DNA of 64,000 bases from Methylobacterium sp. 17Sr1-1. GTDB taxonomy: Bacteria; Pseudomonadota; Alphaproteobacteria; Rhizobiales; Beijerinckiaceae. Of the stretch, positions 35,401-45,685 are shown in pieces. The notes beneath the pieces are model-generated. The model was not told where the DNA came from, did no database searches, and saw nothing but the letters and a program-made list of their open reading frames with translations. The stretch spans positions 1,468,001-1,532,000 of the forward strand of contig NZ_CP029552.1 in assembly GCF_003173775.1 (NCBI RefSeq), written 5' to 3'. Each line of letters begins with the position of its first letter. Within the stretch, counting starts at the first letter, position 1. The translations under genes and the position numbers were made by a program.

Positions 35401-35983
35401 CGGGATCGTTGGACGCGGCGAAGGCGATCGAGCCGTCATGGTGCAGCAGCGCCCGCAATTGCAGGTCGCGGAACTCGACCGAGCGGGCCTGGACCGACAG
35501 GCCGAGGAGCGACCACAGGTCGATGGCGACGACGGCCAGCGGCGCCCGCACCACGAGGTCGCCCTCCGGGTTGCGGATGTCGAGGCCGGTGGTGCGAAGC
35601 GCCAGCGCCCCGTCGCGGTCGATCTCGATGGCGCTGTCGCGCAGGTCGACGCTCCAGCCGGGCCCGAGCCGCTCGGCGATCCCCGCCGCCACCCGGGGCT
35701 CGAGCCAGGCGAAGCTCACCGGGCCGCTCGACAGGCGCAAGTACGCGAGGCCGAGGCCGACGCTGAGCAGGATGACGGCCGCGAGCTTGAGGACGAGCAC
35801 ACCGCGGACGCAGGTCCGCAGCAGCGACCGGGGCGCCGCCTTGATCCGCGCGGCGCAGGCGGCCGGGCCGTCGCCGCCCGGCGCCTCGCGGCCCGGCTGC
35901 GTCACGGGGTCTGGTCCTGGTGTCGCTCGGCCTGTCGTCACGCGTGCGTCGCCACTCCGGGCGCCCTGCCGGGACGCCGCCAC
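32465..35983 (-). CDS. AsmA/YhdP-like envelope protein (DUF3971)
   Basis: A very large protein (up to 1,172 residues) with one N-terminal membrane anchor after about 55 cytoplasmic residues (LVLKLAAVILLSVGLGLAYL) and a long periplasmic part of beta-rich repeats (DUF3971 and AsmA-like C-terminal region, e.g. LGGWIDSAKDRTDVSGTFVP near the end). Relatives such as YhdP and TamB form bridge-like grooves carrying phospholipid between inner and outer membranes. The GTG at 35983 is the first start; a GTG 15 codons in (VTQPGREAPG) is also possible. It is the first chromosomal gene beyond the tRNA. The divergent neighbour is bcp. Confidence 0.85.
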   Translation of the reverse strand: MAASRQGARSGDARVTTGRATPGPDPVTQPGREAPGGDGPAACAARIKAAPRSLLRTCVRGVLVLKLAAVILLSVGLGLAYLRLSSGPVSFAWLEPRVAAGIAERLGPGWSVDLRDSAIEIDRDGALALRTTGLDIRNPEGDLVVRAPLAVVAIDLWSLLGLSVQARSVEFRDLQLRALLHHDGSIAFAASNDPAAAKPHTPPAVVAARGTVSPVSATVASILSLVLDPAGVIGSLDRARLTNARLTLLDESGAERVVFPKVDGLFNRDATRPARVFEMRIVGPHGPWRFGGDVEQAPDGGRHGVLTLDDLPVPDLLLLSGQSRLPLTTDLKLSGRAQVAMHGARLDGMTLRLATSEGNLLIEEKDFNPVTIEAVTVDAAWDEARRALRVDALDYRGAGNRVRLAGEWVAGPDGAGPGWTAVLSGTNATLRGATAGDAPVKIATVDARLSGRDDGVQIDALTLSGDAVHGTVSGTLGTRADEGGLTLRITADRTDGRAALRLWPENVAPPIRTYLVDNLRAGRLDSLDVLVDMTMAEFAAATRGEPMPDASVRIAFAVSEGGLTISNDAPPLSRARVSGLVTGRNTTIRGATAEIRMPDGRALGLQDGSFVIKDAVPHDVTAQIGLRLAGGADALASLLQTRLFRSLSGTELDPNSLRGQADLRIDFPLSLEAVPDIGDLPVTLSGTLTDVAAERIVGKEKLENGRFAVAYDRNGFSLKGDGRLAGAPLTVDLHQPKAGAPGEAVVTLALDDAARARKGLPTAPQLAGPVNARFVVPVGRPGKNPVRVEADLARASVDGLLPGWTKPAGKPGRLTLALTDTGQGSDLRDIVLESGPVQLRGSASLNAEGGFERADLTSLKLSPGDDIRAQVERAGNGYRISAKGGVADARPFLRALTAPPRKGGKDASARDVEADLSFAILTGFNEEALTNANLKLSLRGDDLRQARIQGRLRSAGVSLEVAKADRGSPPVLNAETSDAGAALRFLDIYKRMQGGFLSLQMTLNDGPQSGLVQVRSFALRNEPALGRIMAQGESEDRRSDANDVGFDRLRAAFQRTGTRVAFAEAAISGPAMGFTLGGWIDSAKDRTDVSGTFVPLYGLNNVVSQVPIFGPLLGGGHNEGLFGINFRVAGAMSAPSISVNPLSAIAPGFLRKLFGAGGGGDPSAPQSGRTER

Positions 35984-36183
35984 TTGAAGGCCTCTCGTCC
36001 CCGGAGCGCGAGGGCCACGCTCCGGGCCGCGAAGCCGCCGCCGATGATTGCCCGCTCCGGTGACCGGAGGGTAACGTCCTGCCGCTTATCCGTCGGGCGG
36101 CGCGCCCGGTCCCTCGCCCGCGGCTCGCGCCCTGCCCGCCTCACGTGAGAGGCACACCATCAATCGGCCGAAAGGAAGGCACG

Positions 36184-36648
36184 ATGGCGCTGAACCCGGG
36201 CGACCCCGCCCCCGATTTCTCCCTGCCGGCGACCGGCGGCGCGACCCTGAGCCTCGCCGGCCTCAAGGGGCGCAAGGCCGTCCTGTACTTCTACCCCAAG
36301 GACGATACCAGCGGCTGCACCCTGGAGGCGCAGGCCTTCAACGGGCTCCGCGAGGCCTTCGCCGAGGCCGACACCGCGGTGATCGGCGTCTCGCCCGACC
36401 CGATGAAGAGCCACGACAAGTTCCGCGAGAAGTACGGGCTGGAGTTCCCGCTCGCCTCGGACGAGACGAAGGCGATGATCGAGGCCTACGGCGTCTGGGT
36501 CGAGAAGAGCATGTACGGCCGCAAGTACATGGGCGTCGAGCGCACGACCTTCCTGATCGACCGCGACGGCACGATCGCGAAGGTGTGGCAGAAGGTGAAG
36601 GTGCCGGGCCATGCCGACGCGGTGCTGGCGGCGGCGCAGGGGTTGTGA
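36184..36648 (+). CDS. bcp: Peroxiredoxin, Bcp/PrxQ type
   Basis: A 154-residue thiol peroxidase that would reduce hydroperoxides in the cytoplasm. It has PDFSLPATGG, FYPKDDTSGCTLEAQAF with the peroxidatic Cys, and the VERTTFLIDRDGTI segment. In two-Cys Bcp enzymes a resolving Cys sits five residues after the peroxidatic one; here it is Gln, so the enzyme is probably a one-Cys type needing an external thiol. GGAAGG precedes the ATG at 36184; the longer frame to 36145 is not supported. Confidence 0.93.
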   Translation: MALNPGDPAPDFSLPATGGATLSLAGLKGRKAVLYFYPKDDTSGCTLEAQAFNGLREAFAEADTAVIGVSPDPMKSHDKFREKYGLEFPLASDETKAMIEAYGVWVEKSMYGRKYMGVERTTFLIDRDGTIAKVWQKVKVPGHADAVLAAAQGL

Positions 36649-36705
36649 GGCTTTCCGCAACTTCATGACGGTCAAGTAATCCGGACATTCGCAAGTCGAG
36701 GGGTG

Positions 36706-36862
36706 TTCCCTTCTCCCGTTCGGGAGAGGGGCCAGGGGTGAGGGTGGCGCGCTTCCGCGTAAAGGCCGAACCGTTGTGCGGGCAGCTCGACGCATGGTGC
36801 TCGATCCTGAAGCGCGCCACCCTCACCGCTACCCCTCTCCCACTGGCGAGAGGGGATCCCGC
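36706..36862. repeat. Palindromic intergenic repeat, family A
   Basis: Arms of the form CTCCCGTTCGGGAGAGG and CCCTCTCCCACTGGCGAGAG face each other around about 100 bp with inner GGTGAGGGTGG/CCACCCTCACC arms. Related copies lie at 52210 and 62192. It follows bcp in the 369-bp gap before the M23 gene, which otherwise shows no gene. Confidence 0.7.
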
Positions 36863-37017
36863 GATTTTCCTGTGATCCGATCTTGATTTGACGGCGCCGG
36901 TCAGACGCTGCGTGAGCGCCGCCGCGACACTGCCGCAACACACCCTTTTCGCCTGGGCCCTTGAAACATTCTTAACCTTGACCCGCGACGGTCGCAGTCA
37001 GGTTATGGACCGTCGCG

Positions 37018-38301
37018 ATGCTGTCTCTCCGCCCCTCGTCCCCCATCACCCCCCTCGCGTCGCCCGCGCTCACGCGCGGCGGCCCGGACCGGGTGTGGGT
37101 GGTGGGGCGCAGGACCCTGATGATCGCGGCGCTGGCCTTCGCGGTCCTGTCCCTGTGGGCGAGCGCGGCGACGTGGTTCATCGTCTTTCGCGACGAGGCG
37201 CTCGCCCGCTTCATGGAGCGGCAGGGCGCGATGCAATACGCCTACGAGGAGCGGGTCAGCGCCCTGCGCGCCCGGCTCGACCGGGTGGCGACGCAGAAGC
37301 TCCTGGAGCAGGACGGGGTCGAGACGCGCCTCGCCGACCTCGCCGGGCGGCAGGTCGCGCTGGAGAGCCGGCAGGCGATGCTGATGGGCCTCGCCGAGCA
37401 GGCCGGCGGCGCGGGCGACGACTCGGGCGGGTGGGGCGGCGCCTGGCCGGCCCGGGACGCCAGGGCCGTGCCCTCCGCGATGCCCTATGCCCCGATGCCC
37501 GCTCCCGCCCCGGCACCGCCGCCCACGCCGGAGGCCCTGGGCCTGCGCACGGAGGCGGAGACGGTCGCGCCCGGCCCCTCCCTCTCTGCCGCCCCCTCCC
37601 CCGGGGTGACCCTCCGGATGGCGACGCTCGCCCACGCCCTCGACGGGCTCGAGGCACGCCAGAGCCTGGCGGTCGGCCGTCTCGCCGCGAGCAGCCGCAG
37701 CGAGGCGGCGCGCCTGCGCGAGGTGGTGGCGGAGACCGGGCTCGACGCGCGGCGCTTCGCGGCGATCCGCGGCGGCGGCATCGGCGGCCCGCTGGTGCCG
37801 GCCGAGGCCGGACCGTTCGAGAGCGCCGTGCTGCTGGCGCAGCGCGACCTCGGCGAGCGCGACAGCTTGCGCAAGATCGTCGGCGCACTGCCGCTGCGGC
37901 GGCCGATGGCGACCGATCACGGCCTCTCCAGCACCTTCGGCTACCGGGCCGACCCGTTCACCCGCGGCCTCGCCGTCCATACCGGCATCGACCTGCGCGG
38001 CGAGTACGGCGCCCCGGCGCGGGCCACCGCCGCCGGCACGGTGACCCAGGCGGAATACTCGGGCGGCTACGGCAACATGGTCGAGGTCGATCACGGCCAC
38101 GGCCTCGTCACCCGCTACGCCCACCTGTCGGCGATCGCAGTGGCGCCCGGCCAGGCGGTGGCGGCGGGCCAGACGGTCGGCCGGGTCGGCTCCACCGGCC
38201 GCTCGACCGGCACGCACCTGCATTACGAGACCCGGATCGACGGCGAGCCGGTCGATCCGCAGCGCTTCCTGCGGGCGGGGGCCCGGCTGGCGGCGCGCTG
38301 A
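37018..38301 (+). CDS. M23 family metallopeptidase, membrane-anchored
   Basis: A 427-residue protein with one N-terminal transmembrane segment (LMIAALAFAVLSLWASAATW), a helical coiled-coil region at about 70-140 (RVSALRARLDRVATQKLL), a Pro/Ala-rich linker and a C-terminal LytM/M23 domain: FGYRADPFTRGLAVHTGIDL with the metal-binding His and Asp, then VEVDHGHGLVTRYAHLS and STGTHLHYE. It probably cuts peptidoglycan peptide cross-links in the periplasm. All zinc ligands (HxxxD and HxH) are present, so it should be active rather than an EnvC-type activator. No strong ribosome-binding site is visible at 37018. Confidence 0.9.
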   Translation: MLSLRPSSPITPLASPALTRGGPDRVWVVGRRTLMIAALAFAVLSLWASAATWFIVFRDEALARFMERQGAMQYAYEERVSALRARLDRVATQKLLEQDGVETRLADLAGRQVALESRQAMLMGLAEQAGGAGDDSGGWGGAWPARDARAVPSAMPYAPMPAPAPAPPPTPEALGLRTEAETVAPGPSLSAAPSPGVTLRMATLAHALDGLEARQSLAVGRLAASSRSEAARLREVVAETGLDARRFAAIRGGGIGGPLVPAEAGPFESAVLLAQRDLGERDSLRKIVGALPLRRPMATDHGLSSTFGYRADPFTRGLAVHTGIDLRGEYGAPARATAAGTVTQAEYSGGYGNMVEVDHGHGLVTRYAHLSAIAVAPGQAVAAGQTVGRVGSTGRSTGTHLHYETRIDGEPVDPQRFLRAGARLAAR

Positions 38302-38329
38302 TCCGCTGATCCGCTGATCCGTCGGAGAT

Positions 38330-38542
38330 CTATCCGCCGACCGTCTCGGTCTCCGGTCCCCGAGCGGGTGTCTCGGGCTGAGCCGCGGCGGCCGCCGCCT
38401 CATCGCGTCGGCTCTCCTGCTCGGCCCGCAATTCGCGCTCGGCGAGGAGCCAGAACTGGATCTCGTACCCGTCCGGACGGTGGTTGCGCTCCCAGATGTC
38501 GTAGGCGCGGGCCCGGATCGCCGCCAGGGGTATCTCACGCAT
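38330..38542 (-). CDS. DUF2934 family protein
   Basis: A 70-residue protein matching the short DUF2934 domain (IRARAYDIWERNHRPDGYEI, then FWLLAERELRAEQ). Members are small soluble proteins of unknown function common in Rhizobiales and often stress-linked. The C-terminal 25 residues are Ala/Pro/Glu-rich and likely disordered. ATG 38542 is preferred over the adjacent GTG 38545. It faces the M23 gene with a 28-bp gap. Confidence 0.75.
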   Translation of the reverse strand: MREIPLAAIRARAYDIWERNHRPDGYEIQFWLLAERELRAEQESRRDEAAAAAAQPETPARGPETETVGG

Positions 38543-38716
38543 CACCGATCCACCTCTCCCACGCAGGATCCCGCTTCGTGCCGGCGGGCGCCTCGATCGG
38601 GGCTCCTATACCGTGGGTCGGTATGGATGTCGCGAGGGATCGGCGGCGCGGAGCGCGCCTTCGCGCCCCGGCGACAACCTATGTTGGTCCGGACGGACCC
38701 GTCCGGATGCGGGTCG

Positions 38717-40432
<1,716 letters not shown>

Positions 40433-40488
40433 TCACAGGAATTTTCGAAACCGGAGGGGCGGCGCCGAGCGCGCCGCCGGACTCGATG

Positions 40489-40899
40489 TCAGCGCGACTG
40501 CGGCGCCGCGGGGGCGGCCGGCGCCGCCGGGGTGGCCGGCGCGGAACCTTGGGTCGCGGGCGCGTCGCCCTGCTGCTGGCGCAGCTGGTCGAGGACGTTG
40601 CCGGCCGGCGGGGTGCCGGTCTGGCCCGCCGGGGCCCGGGTGCCGGCCCCGTCGAAGATCGAGCGCGGCCCGGCGCCCCGGTGCGACATGATGGCCAGGA
40701 TCATGCTGGTGGCGAAGAACAGGGCCGCCAGGATCGCGGTGGCGCGGGTGAGCGCGTTGGCCTGGCCGCGGCCGGTCATGAAGCCCTGCGTGCCGCCCCC
40801 ACCGCCGAGGCCGAGGCCGCCCTCGGAGCGCTGCAGCAGCACCACGCCGATCAGGGCGAGGACGATGATCAGGTGGACGACGATCAGGACGGTCTGCAT
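40489..40899 (-). CDS. secG: Preprotein translocase subunit SecG
   Basis: A 136-residue membrane protein. Two transmembrane helices (VLIVVHLIIVLALIGVVLLQ and ATAILAALFFATSMILAIM) flank the conserved GGLGLGGGGG...TGRGQANALTRAT loop that marks SecG, a SecYEG accessory subunit. The C-terminal tail is Ala/Pro/Gln-rich, as in other alphaproteobacteria. ATG 40899 gives the conserved MQTVLIVVH start. It is upstream of pyrG, separated by about 140 bp. Confidence 0.95.
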   Translation of the reverse strand: MQTVLIVVHLIIVLALIGVVLLQRSEGGLGLGGGGGTQGFMTGRGQANALTRATAILAALFFATSMILAIMSHRGAGPRSIFDGAGTRAPAGQTGTPPAGNVLDQLRQQQGDAPATQGSAPATPAAPAAPAAPQSR

Positions 40900-41052
40900 C
40901 GGGCTTCCGGGCCGGCCCTCATCGGGCCGCCAACGTGGCAACGGCCGGCACGCGGACGCGTCCGGACCTCCAATTCCGGGCGCTCCTATACGAGAAGTGC
41001 GCCGACGCCAAGGGTGGGGAGCGGATTGAGGCTTCGCGAAGGCGCGGGATGA

Positions 41053-41226
41053 ACCCTCCCCCCTCCGCGGGGGAGGGTGGCCTGCGAAGCAGGCCGGGAG
41101 AGGGGACGACGCTTCCGGAGAGGACTGAACCGTCCTGAAGGGCGCGTGCTGGATCAGCGTCGCGCTGCCCCTCTCCCGGCCCCTGCTGACGCAGGGACCA
41201 CCCTCCCCCGCAGAGGGGGGAGGGTT
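41053..41226. repeat. Palindromic intergenic repeat, family B
   Basis: Outer arms are CCTCCCCCCTCCGCGGGGG and its counterpart near 41210. Inner parts include GGAGAGG...GAACCG and TGCCCCTCTCCC. Similar copies lie at 54586 and 58904. It separates secG from the dihydroorotase gene. Confidence 0.7.
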
Positions 41227-41238
41227 GGGCGTCGCGCC

Positions 41239-42579
41239 TCACCCCCGCGCCGGGAACCCCTCCTCGAACCGCACCGCCTCGCCCTGCGACGGCTCGGTGA
41301 GCGTGCCCTCCCACATCACCGCCTGCCCGCGCACCACCGTGCCGACCGGCCAGCCGGTGACCGCGCGGCCGTCATGGGGCGTCCAGCCGCATTTCGAGGC
41401 GATCCAGGCGTTGGTGATGGTCTCGCGGCGCTTGAGGTCCACCACCGTCACGTCGGCGTCGTAGCCCACTGCCAGCCGCCCCTTTCGGGCGATGCCGAAG
41501 ATGCGTTTCGGGCCGGCGCTGGTCAGGTCGACGAAGCGCTGGAGCGACAGCCGGCCCGCGGCGACGTGGTCGAGCATCACCGGCACCAGGGTCTGCACGC
41601 CGGTCATGCCGGAGGGCGAATCCGGATAGGCCTTCCGCTTCTCTTCCAGCGTGTGCGGCGCGTGGTCGGAGCCGAGCACGTCGGCGACGCCTTGCGACAG
41701 GCCCCACCACAGCCCGTCGCGATGGCTCACGTCGCGCACCGGCGGGTTCATCTGCACCAGCGTGCCGAGGCGGGCATAGGCCTCGTCCCCGTCGAGGGTG
41801 AGGTGGTGCGGCGTCAGCTCGCAGGTCGCCACGTCCTTGTGCTGGCTGAGGTAGCGCATCTCCTCCTTGGTCGAGATGTGCAGGATGTGGATGCGGGCTC
41901 CCGTCTCGCGGGCGATGCGCACCAACCGCTCGGTGGCCTTCAGCGCGGCTTCCGGCGAGCGCCAGACCGGATGCGAGGACGGATCGCCCGGCACCCGCAG
42001 GCCCTTGCGCTCGCGCAGCATCGCCTCGTCCTCGGCGTGGAAGGCCGAGCGGCGGCGGGTGCGCTTCAGGATCTCGGTGATGCCGGCATCGTCCTCGACG
42101 AGGAGCGAGCCGGTGGAGGAGCCGATGAACACCTTGATCCCGGCGGCGCCCGGCAGACGCTCCAGCTCGGCGACATCCTTCGCGTTCTCGTGCGTGCCGC
42201 CGACCCAGAACGCGAAGTCGCAATGCATCCGGTGATGCGCGCGCTTCAGCTTGTCGTCGAGCGCGTCGGGGCTCGTGGTCTGCGGCACGGTGTTCGGCAT
42301 CTCGAACACCGTGGTGACGCCGCCCATCACGGCGGCGCGCGAGCCGGTCTCCAGGTCCTCCTTGTGGTCGAGGCCCGGCTCGCGGAAATGGACCTGGCTG
42401 TCGATCACGCCGGGCAGGAGGTGGAGGCCGCGGCAATCCAGGGTGCGGCCGGCGTCAGCCCGCGACAGGTCGCCGATCGCGGCGACGCGCCCGGCCGTCA
42501 CCCCGATATCGGCCAGACCCTCGCCGTCGTGGTTGACCACGGTGCCGCCGCGCAGGAGGAGGTCGAAGCTCTGGCTCAT
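41239..42579 (-). CDS. pyrC: Dihydroorotase, class I type
   Basis: A 446-residue amidohydrolase assigned to pyrimidine synthesis (carbamoyl-aspartate to dihydroorotate). Visible features are DSQVHFREPG, GGVTTVFEMPNT, GIKVFIGSSTGS, HILHISTKEEM and GSDHAPHTLEEKRKAY with the catalytic Asp. In the usual class I motif DxHxHFREPG the first metal-binding His is present; here it is Gln (DSQVHF). I recall this variant in related alphaproteobacterial proteins, and whether they are full dihydroorotases or an inactive or divergent branch is not clear from sequence. GAGGAG lies eight bases ahead of the ATG. It is divergent from ygfZ. Confidence 0.85.
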   Translation of the reverse strand: MSQSFDLLLRGGTVVNHDGEGLADIGVTAGRVAAIGDLSRADAGRTLDCRGLHLLPGVIDSQVHFREPGLDHKEDLETGSRAAVMGGVTTVFEMPNTVPQTTSPDALDDKLKRAHHRMHCDFAFWVGGTHENAKDVAELERLPGAAGIKVFIGSSTGSLLVEDDAGITEILKRTRRRSAFHAEDEAMLRERKGLRVPGDPSSHPVWRSPEAALKATERLVRIARETGARIHILHISTKEEMRYLSQHKDVATCELTPHHLTLDGDEAYARLGTLVQMNPPVRDVSHRDGLWWGLSQGVADVLGSDHAPHTLEEKRKAYPDSPSGMTGVQTLVPVMLDHVAAGRLSLQRFVDLTSAGPKRIFGIARKGRLAVGYDADVTVVDLKRRETITNAWIASKCGWTPHDGRAVTGWPVGTVVRGQAVMWEGTLTEPSQGEAVRFEEGFPARG

Positions 42580-42687
42580 CGTCGGGTTCTCCTCGTGCGC
42601 GATCCGCGTTCACCCGGTGCCCCGATTGAGGGCCGGGCGCAGGCGGCTTATGTCAGCCCCGCCCGCGGTTCAAGCAAAGGACCCCCG

Positions 42688-43515
42688 ATGCCGCTTGCCC
42701 TCCTGCCGGACCGTGCCGTCGTGGCCGTCACCGGCGCCGACGTGTCGAGCTTCCTCCAGGGTCTGCTGACCTGCAACGTCGAGACCCTGCCCGAGGGCGA
42801 GGCCCGCCTCGGCGCGCTCTTGAGCCCGCAGGGCAAGATCCTGTTCGACTTCCTGGCGAGCCGGGCGCCGGACGGGTTTCACCTGGACGTTGCCCGCGAC
42901 CGGGTGCCGGACCTCGTCAAGCGCCTGACGCTCTACAAGCTCCGGGCCCAGGTCGCGGTCCAGGCGCTGCCGCTCGCGGTGGCGGCGGGCTGGGGTGCGG
43001 ACGCGCCCTTCGCCGCGCTGCGCGACGGGCGTCTTCCCGATCTTGGCTGGCGCCTCCACGTGCCCGAGGGCGAAGCGCCCGCAGCGGATGCCGACGCGGC
43101 GGCCTACGCGGCCCACCGCATCGGCCTCGGCGTGCCGGAGGGCGGGGTGGACTTCGCGCTCGGTGACGCCTTCCCGCACGAGGCGCTGATGGACCAGCTC
43201 GGCGGCGTCGACTTCAAGAAGGGCTGCTACGTCGGCCAGGAGGTGGTGTCGCGGATGCAGCACCGCGGCACCGCCCGCACCCGCATCGTCCCGCTCGCCT
43301 ATCGCGACGGCGAGGCGGCCCCGAGCGGCGAGCCGGTCACGGCCGGCGAGCGCAGCCTGGGCCAGACCGGCAGTGGCACGGGATCGCGCGGGCTGGCGAT
43401 GCTTCGCATCGATCGCCTCGGCGAAGCGCTGGCGGCGGGGGAGACGGTGCTCGCGGGTGGGCGGGCGGTGGCGGTCGAGAAGCCGGCTTTCGCGAGTTTC
43501 GCGTGGCCGGTGTGA
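42688..43515 (+). CDS. ygfZ: YgfZ/GcvT-fold folate-binding protein
   Basis: A 275-residue protein of the YgfZ family, tetrahydrofolate-dependent helpers of Fe-S cluster assembly. The signature KGCYVGQEVVSRMQHRG holds the conserved Cys. The N-terminal GcvT-like part has VTGADVSSFLQGLLTCNVET and LLSPQGKILFDF. ATG 42688 (GGA ahead) is selected; the much longer frame upstream is antisense to pyrC. The C-terminal barrel is shorter than in E. coli, usual for alphaproteobacteria. Confidence 0.9.
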   Translation: MPLALLPDRAVVAVTGADVSSFLQGLLTCNVETLPEGEARLGALLSPQGKILFDFLASRAPDGFHLDVARDRVPDLVKRLTLYKLRAQVAVQALPLAVAAGWGADAPFAALRDGRLPDLGWRLHVPEGEAPAADADAAAYAAHRIGLGVPEGGVDFALGDAFPHEALMDQLGGVDFKKGCYVGQEVVSRMQHRGTARTRIVPLAYRDGEAAPSGEPVTAGERSLGQTGSGTGSRGLAMLRIDRLGEALAAGETVLAGGRAVAVEKPAFASFAWPV

Positions 43516-43560
43516 GCCGGCAGAAATCCAAAATCTCTTACCACGTACCTGACATGCTCC

Positions 43561-43702
43561 GCGTCATCCCGGGGCCGCGACGCGGGGCCCGGGATCCAGA
43601 ACCGCGGATGGTCCAGGATCAGGCGGAATGCTCTCCGTTTCCTTCTGAACAACCTGAGTGTCTGGATTCCGGGCTCCGCTTCGCGGCCCCGGAATGACGC
43701 GG
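43561..43702. repeat. Palindromic intergenic repeat, family C
   Basis: It begins GCGTCATCCCGGGGCCGCGA and ends in the complementary form near 43700; inner arms pair CCGGGATCCAGAA with CTGGATTCCGG. A related copy is at 60413-60556. It lies between the convergent ends of ygfZ and the ribbon-helix-helix gene. Confidence 0.7.
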
Positions 43703-43728
43703 AGGGTATGAAAAGCGGGGGCGCTTGG

Positions 43729-44007
43729 TCAGGCCTCAGCCGAGCCGTCAGCTCCCTCCCCCGGCCACACCGCCCGCAGCACGAAGACCCGGATCGCCGA
43801 CGACAGGTTCTGCTCGCCCCGTTCCGCGTCGATCCGCCCGACCAGCGCCTGGACCGAGAGCCCGCGCGCCAGGGCGAGCCGACGCAAGGCCTCCCAGAAC
43901 GCCGCCTCGAGGGAGACGCTGGTGCGGTGGCCGGCGATGACGAGCGAGCGCTTGAGCAGGCCGCCCTCGGGCAGAGGGCCCGGCGGCGGACCGTCCTCCG
44001 GGCTCAC
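43729..44007 (-). CDS. Ribbon-helix-helix domain protein
   Basis: A 92-residue protein. KRSLVIAGHRTSVSLEAAFW followed by LRRLALARGLSVQALVGRID fits the ribbon-helix-helix (Arc/MetJ-like) domain family found next to fumC in alphaproteobacteria. The start is a GTG at 44007 that overlaps the stop of the DUF4169 gene (GTGA), so the two are translationally coupled. It could bind DNA as a dimer; its targets are unknown. Confidence 0.75.
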   Translation of the reverse strand: MSPEDGPPPGPLPEGGLLKRSLVIAGHRTSVSLEAAFWEALRRLALARGLSVQALVGRIDAERGEQNLSSAIRVFVLRAVWPGEGADGSAEA

Positions 44008-44195
44008 GCCTCGGGGTCGGGGGTGTTCAGCCGGTGGCCCTCGTGCCGGGCGGTTTCCAGGCTCTTGCGGGCCTCCTCGCGGGTCTTCGCCACCTTCGGG
44101 CGGCCGAAGACGACCCGGTTCTCGGTCGCCTTCGCCTCCTTGGCGGCCCGCTCGCGGGCCTTGCGCACCTGCTTCAGGTTGATGATCTCGGCCAT
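44004..44195 (-). CDS. DUF4169 family protein
   Basis: A 63-residue, highly charged helical protein (EIINLKQVRKARERAAKEAK, then ENRVVFGRPKVAKTREEARK) typical of DUF4169. The function is unknown. It sits between fumC and the ribbon-helix-helix gene on the same strand, a conserved order in alphaproteobacteria, which suggests co-transcription with fumarase. Confidence 0.8.
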   Translation of the reverse strand: MAEIINLKQVRKARERAAKEAKATENRVVFGRPKVAKTREEARKSLETARHEGHRLNTPDPEA

Positions 44196-44275
44196 GACCC
44201 GATCCTCCGCACCCCCGCCAGTGGGACAACGCCCCGCGCCGGGATAAGCTGCGCGGGGCGGATGTCAGCTTGCGG

Positions 44276-45685
44276 TTATTCCGCGCTCGGCGCCAGCATG
44301 TCCTCCGGGCGCACCACCGCGTCGAACTGCGCCTCGGTGACGTAGCCGAGGCGGAGCGCCTCCTGCTTGAGCGTGGTGCCGTTCTTGTGCGCGGTCTTGG
44401 CGATCTCGGCGGCCTTGTCGTAGCCGATGGTCGGCGCGAGCGCGGTGACGAGCATCAGCGAGCGGCTCATCAGGTCGGCGATGCGGTCGTGGTTCGGCTT
44501 GATGCCGACGACGCAATTGTCGGCGAAGCTCACCGCCGCGTCGGCGATGAGCCGCACCGATTGCAGCACCGCGTTGGCGATCACCGGCTTGTAGACGTTG
44601 AGCTCGAGGTGGCCCTGGCTGCCGGCCATCGACACGGTGGTGCCGTTGCCGATCACCTGGCAGCACACCATCGTCATCGCCTCGGCCTGGGTCGGGTTGA
44701 CCTTGCCGGGCATGATCGAGGAGCCGGGCTCGTTCTCGGGCAGCGAGATCTCGCCGAGGCCCGAGCGCGGGCCGGAGCCCATCAGGCGGATGTCGTTGGC
44801 GATCTTGAACAGGCCGCTCGCCAGCGCGTTGAGCGCGCCTTGGGTGAAGACCAGGGCGTCGTGGGTCGCCAGCGCCTCGAACTTGTTCTCGGCCGAGGTG
44901 AAGGGCAGCCCGGTCAGCTCCGCCACCTTGGCGGCGAATTTCTCTGCGAACTCGGGATGCGCGTTGAGGCCGGTGCCGACGGCGGTGCCGCCCTGCGCCA
45001 GCGCCAGCACGCCCGGCAGCGTCGCGCCGACGCGGGCGCCGCCGAGCGCCACCTGCGCGGCGTAGCCGGAGAATTCCTGGCCGAGCGTGACCGGGGTCGC
45101 ATCCTGGAGGTGGGTGCGGCCGATCTTGACGATCTCGCCAAATTCCTTGGCCTTGGCGTCGAGGGCGCCGTGCAGGTGCCGGAGCGCCGGCATCAGACGG
45201 TCGTTGATCTCGCGCGCCACCGCGATGTGCATCGCGGTCGGGAAGACGTCGTTCGAGGACTGGCCGCGGTTGACGTGGTCGTTCGGATGCACCGGCGACT
45301 TGCCGCCGCGCTTGCCGCCGAGCCGCTCGTTGGCGAGGCTGCCGATGACCTCGTTGGCGTTCATGTTCGACTGGGTGCCCGAGCCGGTCTGCCAGACCAC
45401 CAGCGGGAACTCGCCGTCGTGCTTGCCCTCGACCACCTCGGCGGCCGACGCCGCGACCGCCTCGGCGACCTTCGGATCGAGCACGCCGAGGTCGCGGTTC
45501 ACCAGCGCGGCGGCCTGCTTGACGAGGCCGAGCGCGTGGACGAGGGGGGCGGGCATCCGCTCGGTGCCGATGCGGAAATTCTGGATCGAGCGCTGGGTCT
45601 GGGCGCCCCAGTAGCGGTCCGCCGGGACTTCGATCGGCCCGAACGTGTCGGATTCCGTGCGGGTGGCTTTCTCGGTCGGCGACAT
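44276..45685 (-). CDS. fumC: Fumarate hydratase, class II
   Basis: A 469-residue tetrameric, iron-independent fumarase of the TCA cycle (fumarate to L-malate). It carries the superfamily signature [31 protein letters not shown] and [14 protein letters not shown]. Full length matches the family. It starts at ATG 45685 and is divergent from the P450 gene with 121 bp between them. Two small genes follow downstream in what is probably one operon. Confidence 0.97.
   Translation of the reverse strand: MSPTEKATRTESDTFGPIEVPADRYWGAQTQRSIQNFRIGTERMPAPLVHALGLVKQAAALVNRDLGVLDPKVAEAVAASAAEVVEGKHDGEFPLVVWQTGSGTQSNMNANEVIGSLANERLGGKRGGKSPVHPNDHVNRGQSSNDVFPTAMHIAVAREINDRLMPALRHLHGALDAKAKEFGEIVKIGRTHLQDATPVTLGQEFSGYAAQVALGGARVGATLPGVLALAQGGTAVGTGLNAHPEFAEKFAAKVAELTGLPFTSAENKFEALATHDALVFTQGALNALASGLFKIANDIRLMGSGPRSGLGEISLPENEPGSSIMPGKVNPTQAEAMTMVCCQVIGNGTTVSMAGSQGHLELNVYKPVIANAVLQSVRLIADAAVSFADNCVVGIKPNHDRIADLMSRSLMLVTALAPTIGYDKAAEIAKTAHKNGTTLKQEALRLGYVTEAQFDAVVRPEDMLAPSAE

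Noticed and set aside
32372..36148. A 1,258-codon rightward open frame
   Set aside because: It is the antisense shadow of the AsmA-like gene, with extreme Ala/Gly/Arg/His composition; high GC keeps antisense frames open.
36888..38309. Rightward 473-codon frame overlapping the M23 gene
   Set aside because: It overlaps the M23 frame out of phase and consists of Arg/Pro/Ala-rich sequence with no domain.
41077..42687. Very long N-terminal extension of YgfZ
   Set aside because: It runs antisense through the dihydroorotase gene; YgfZ homology begins at the ATG at 42688.
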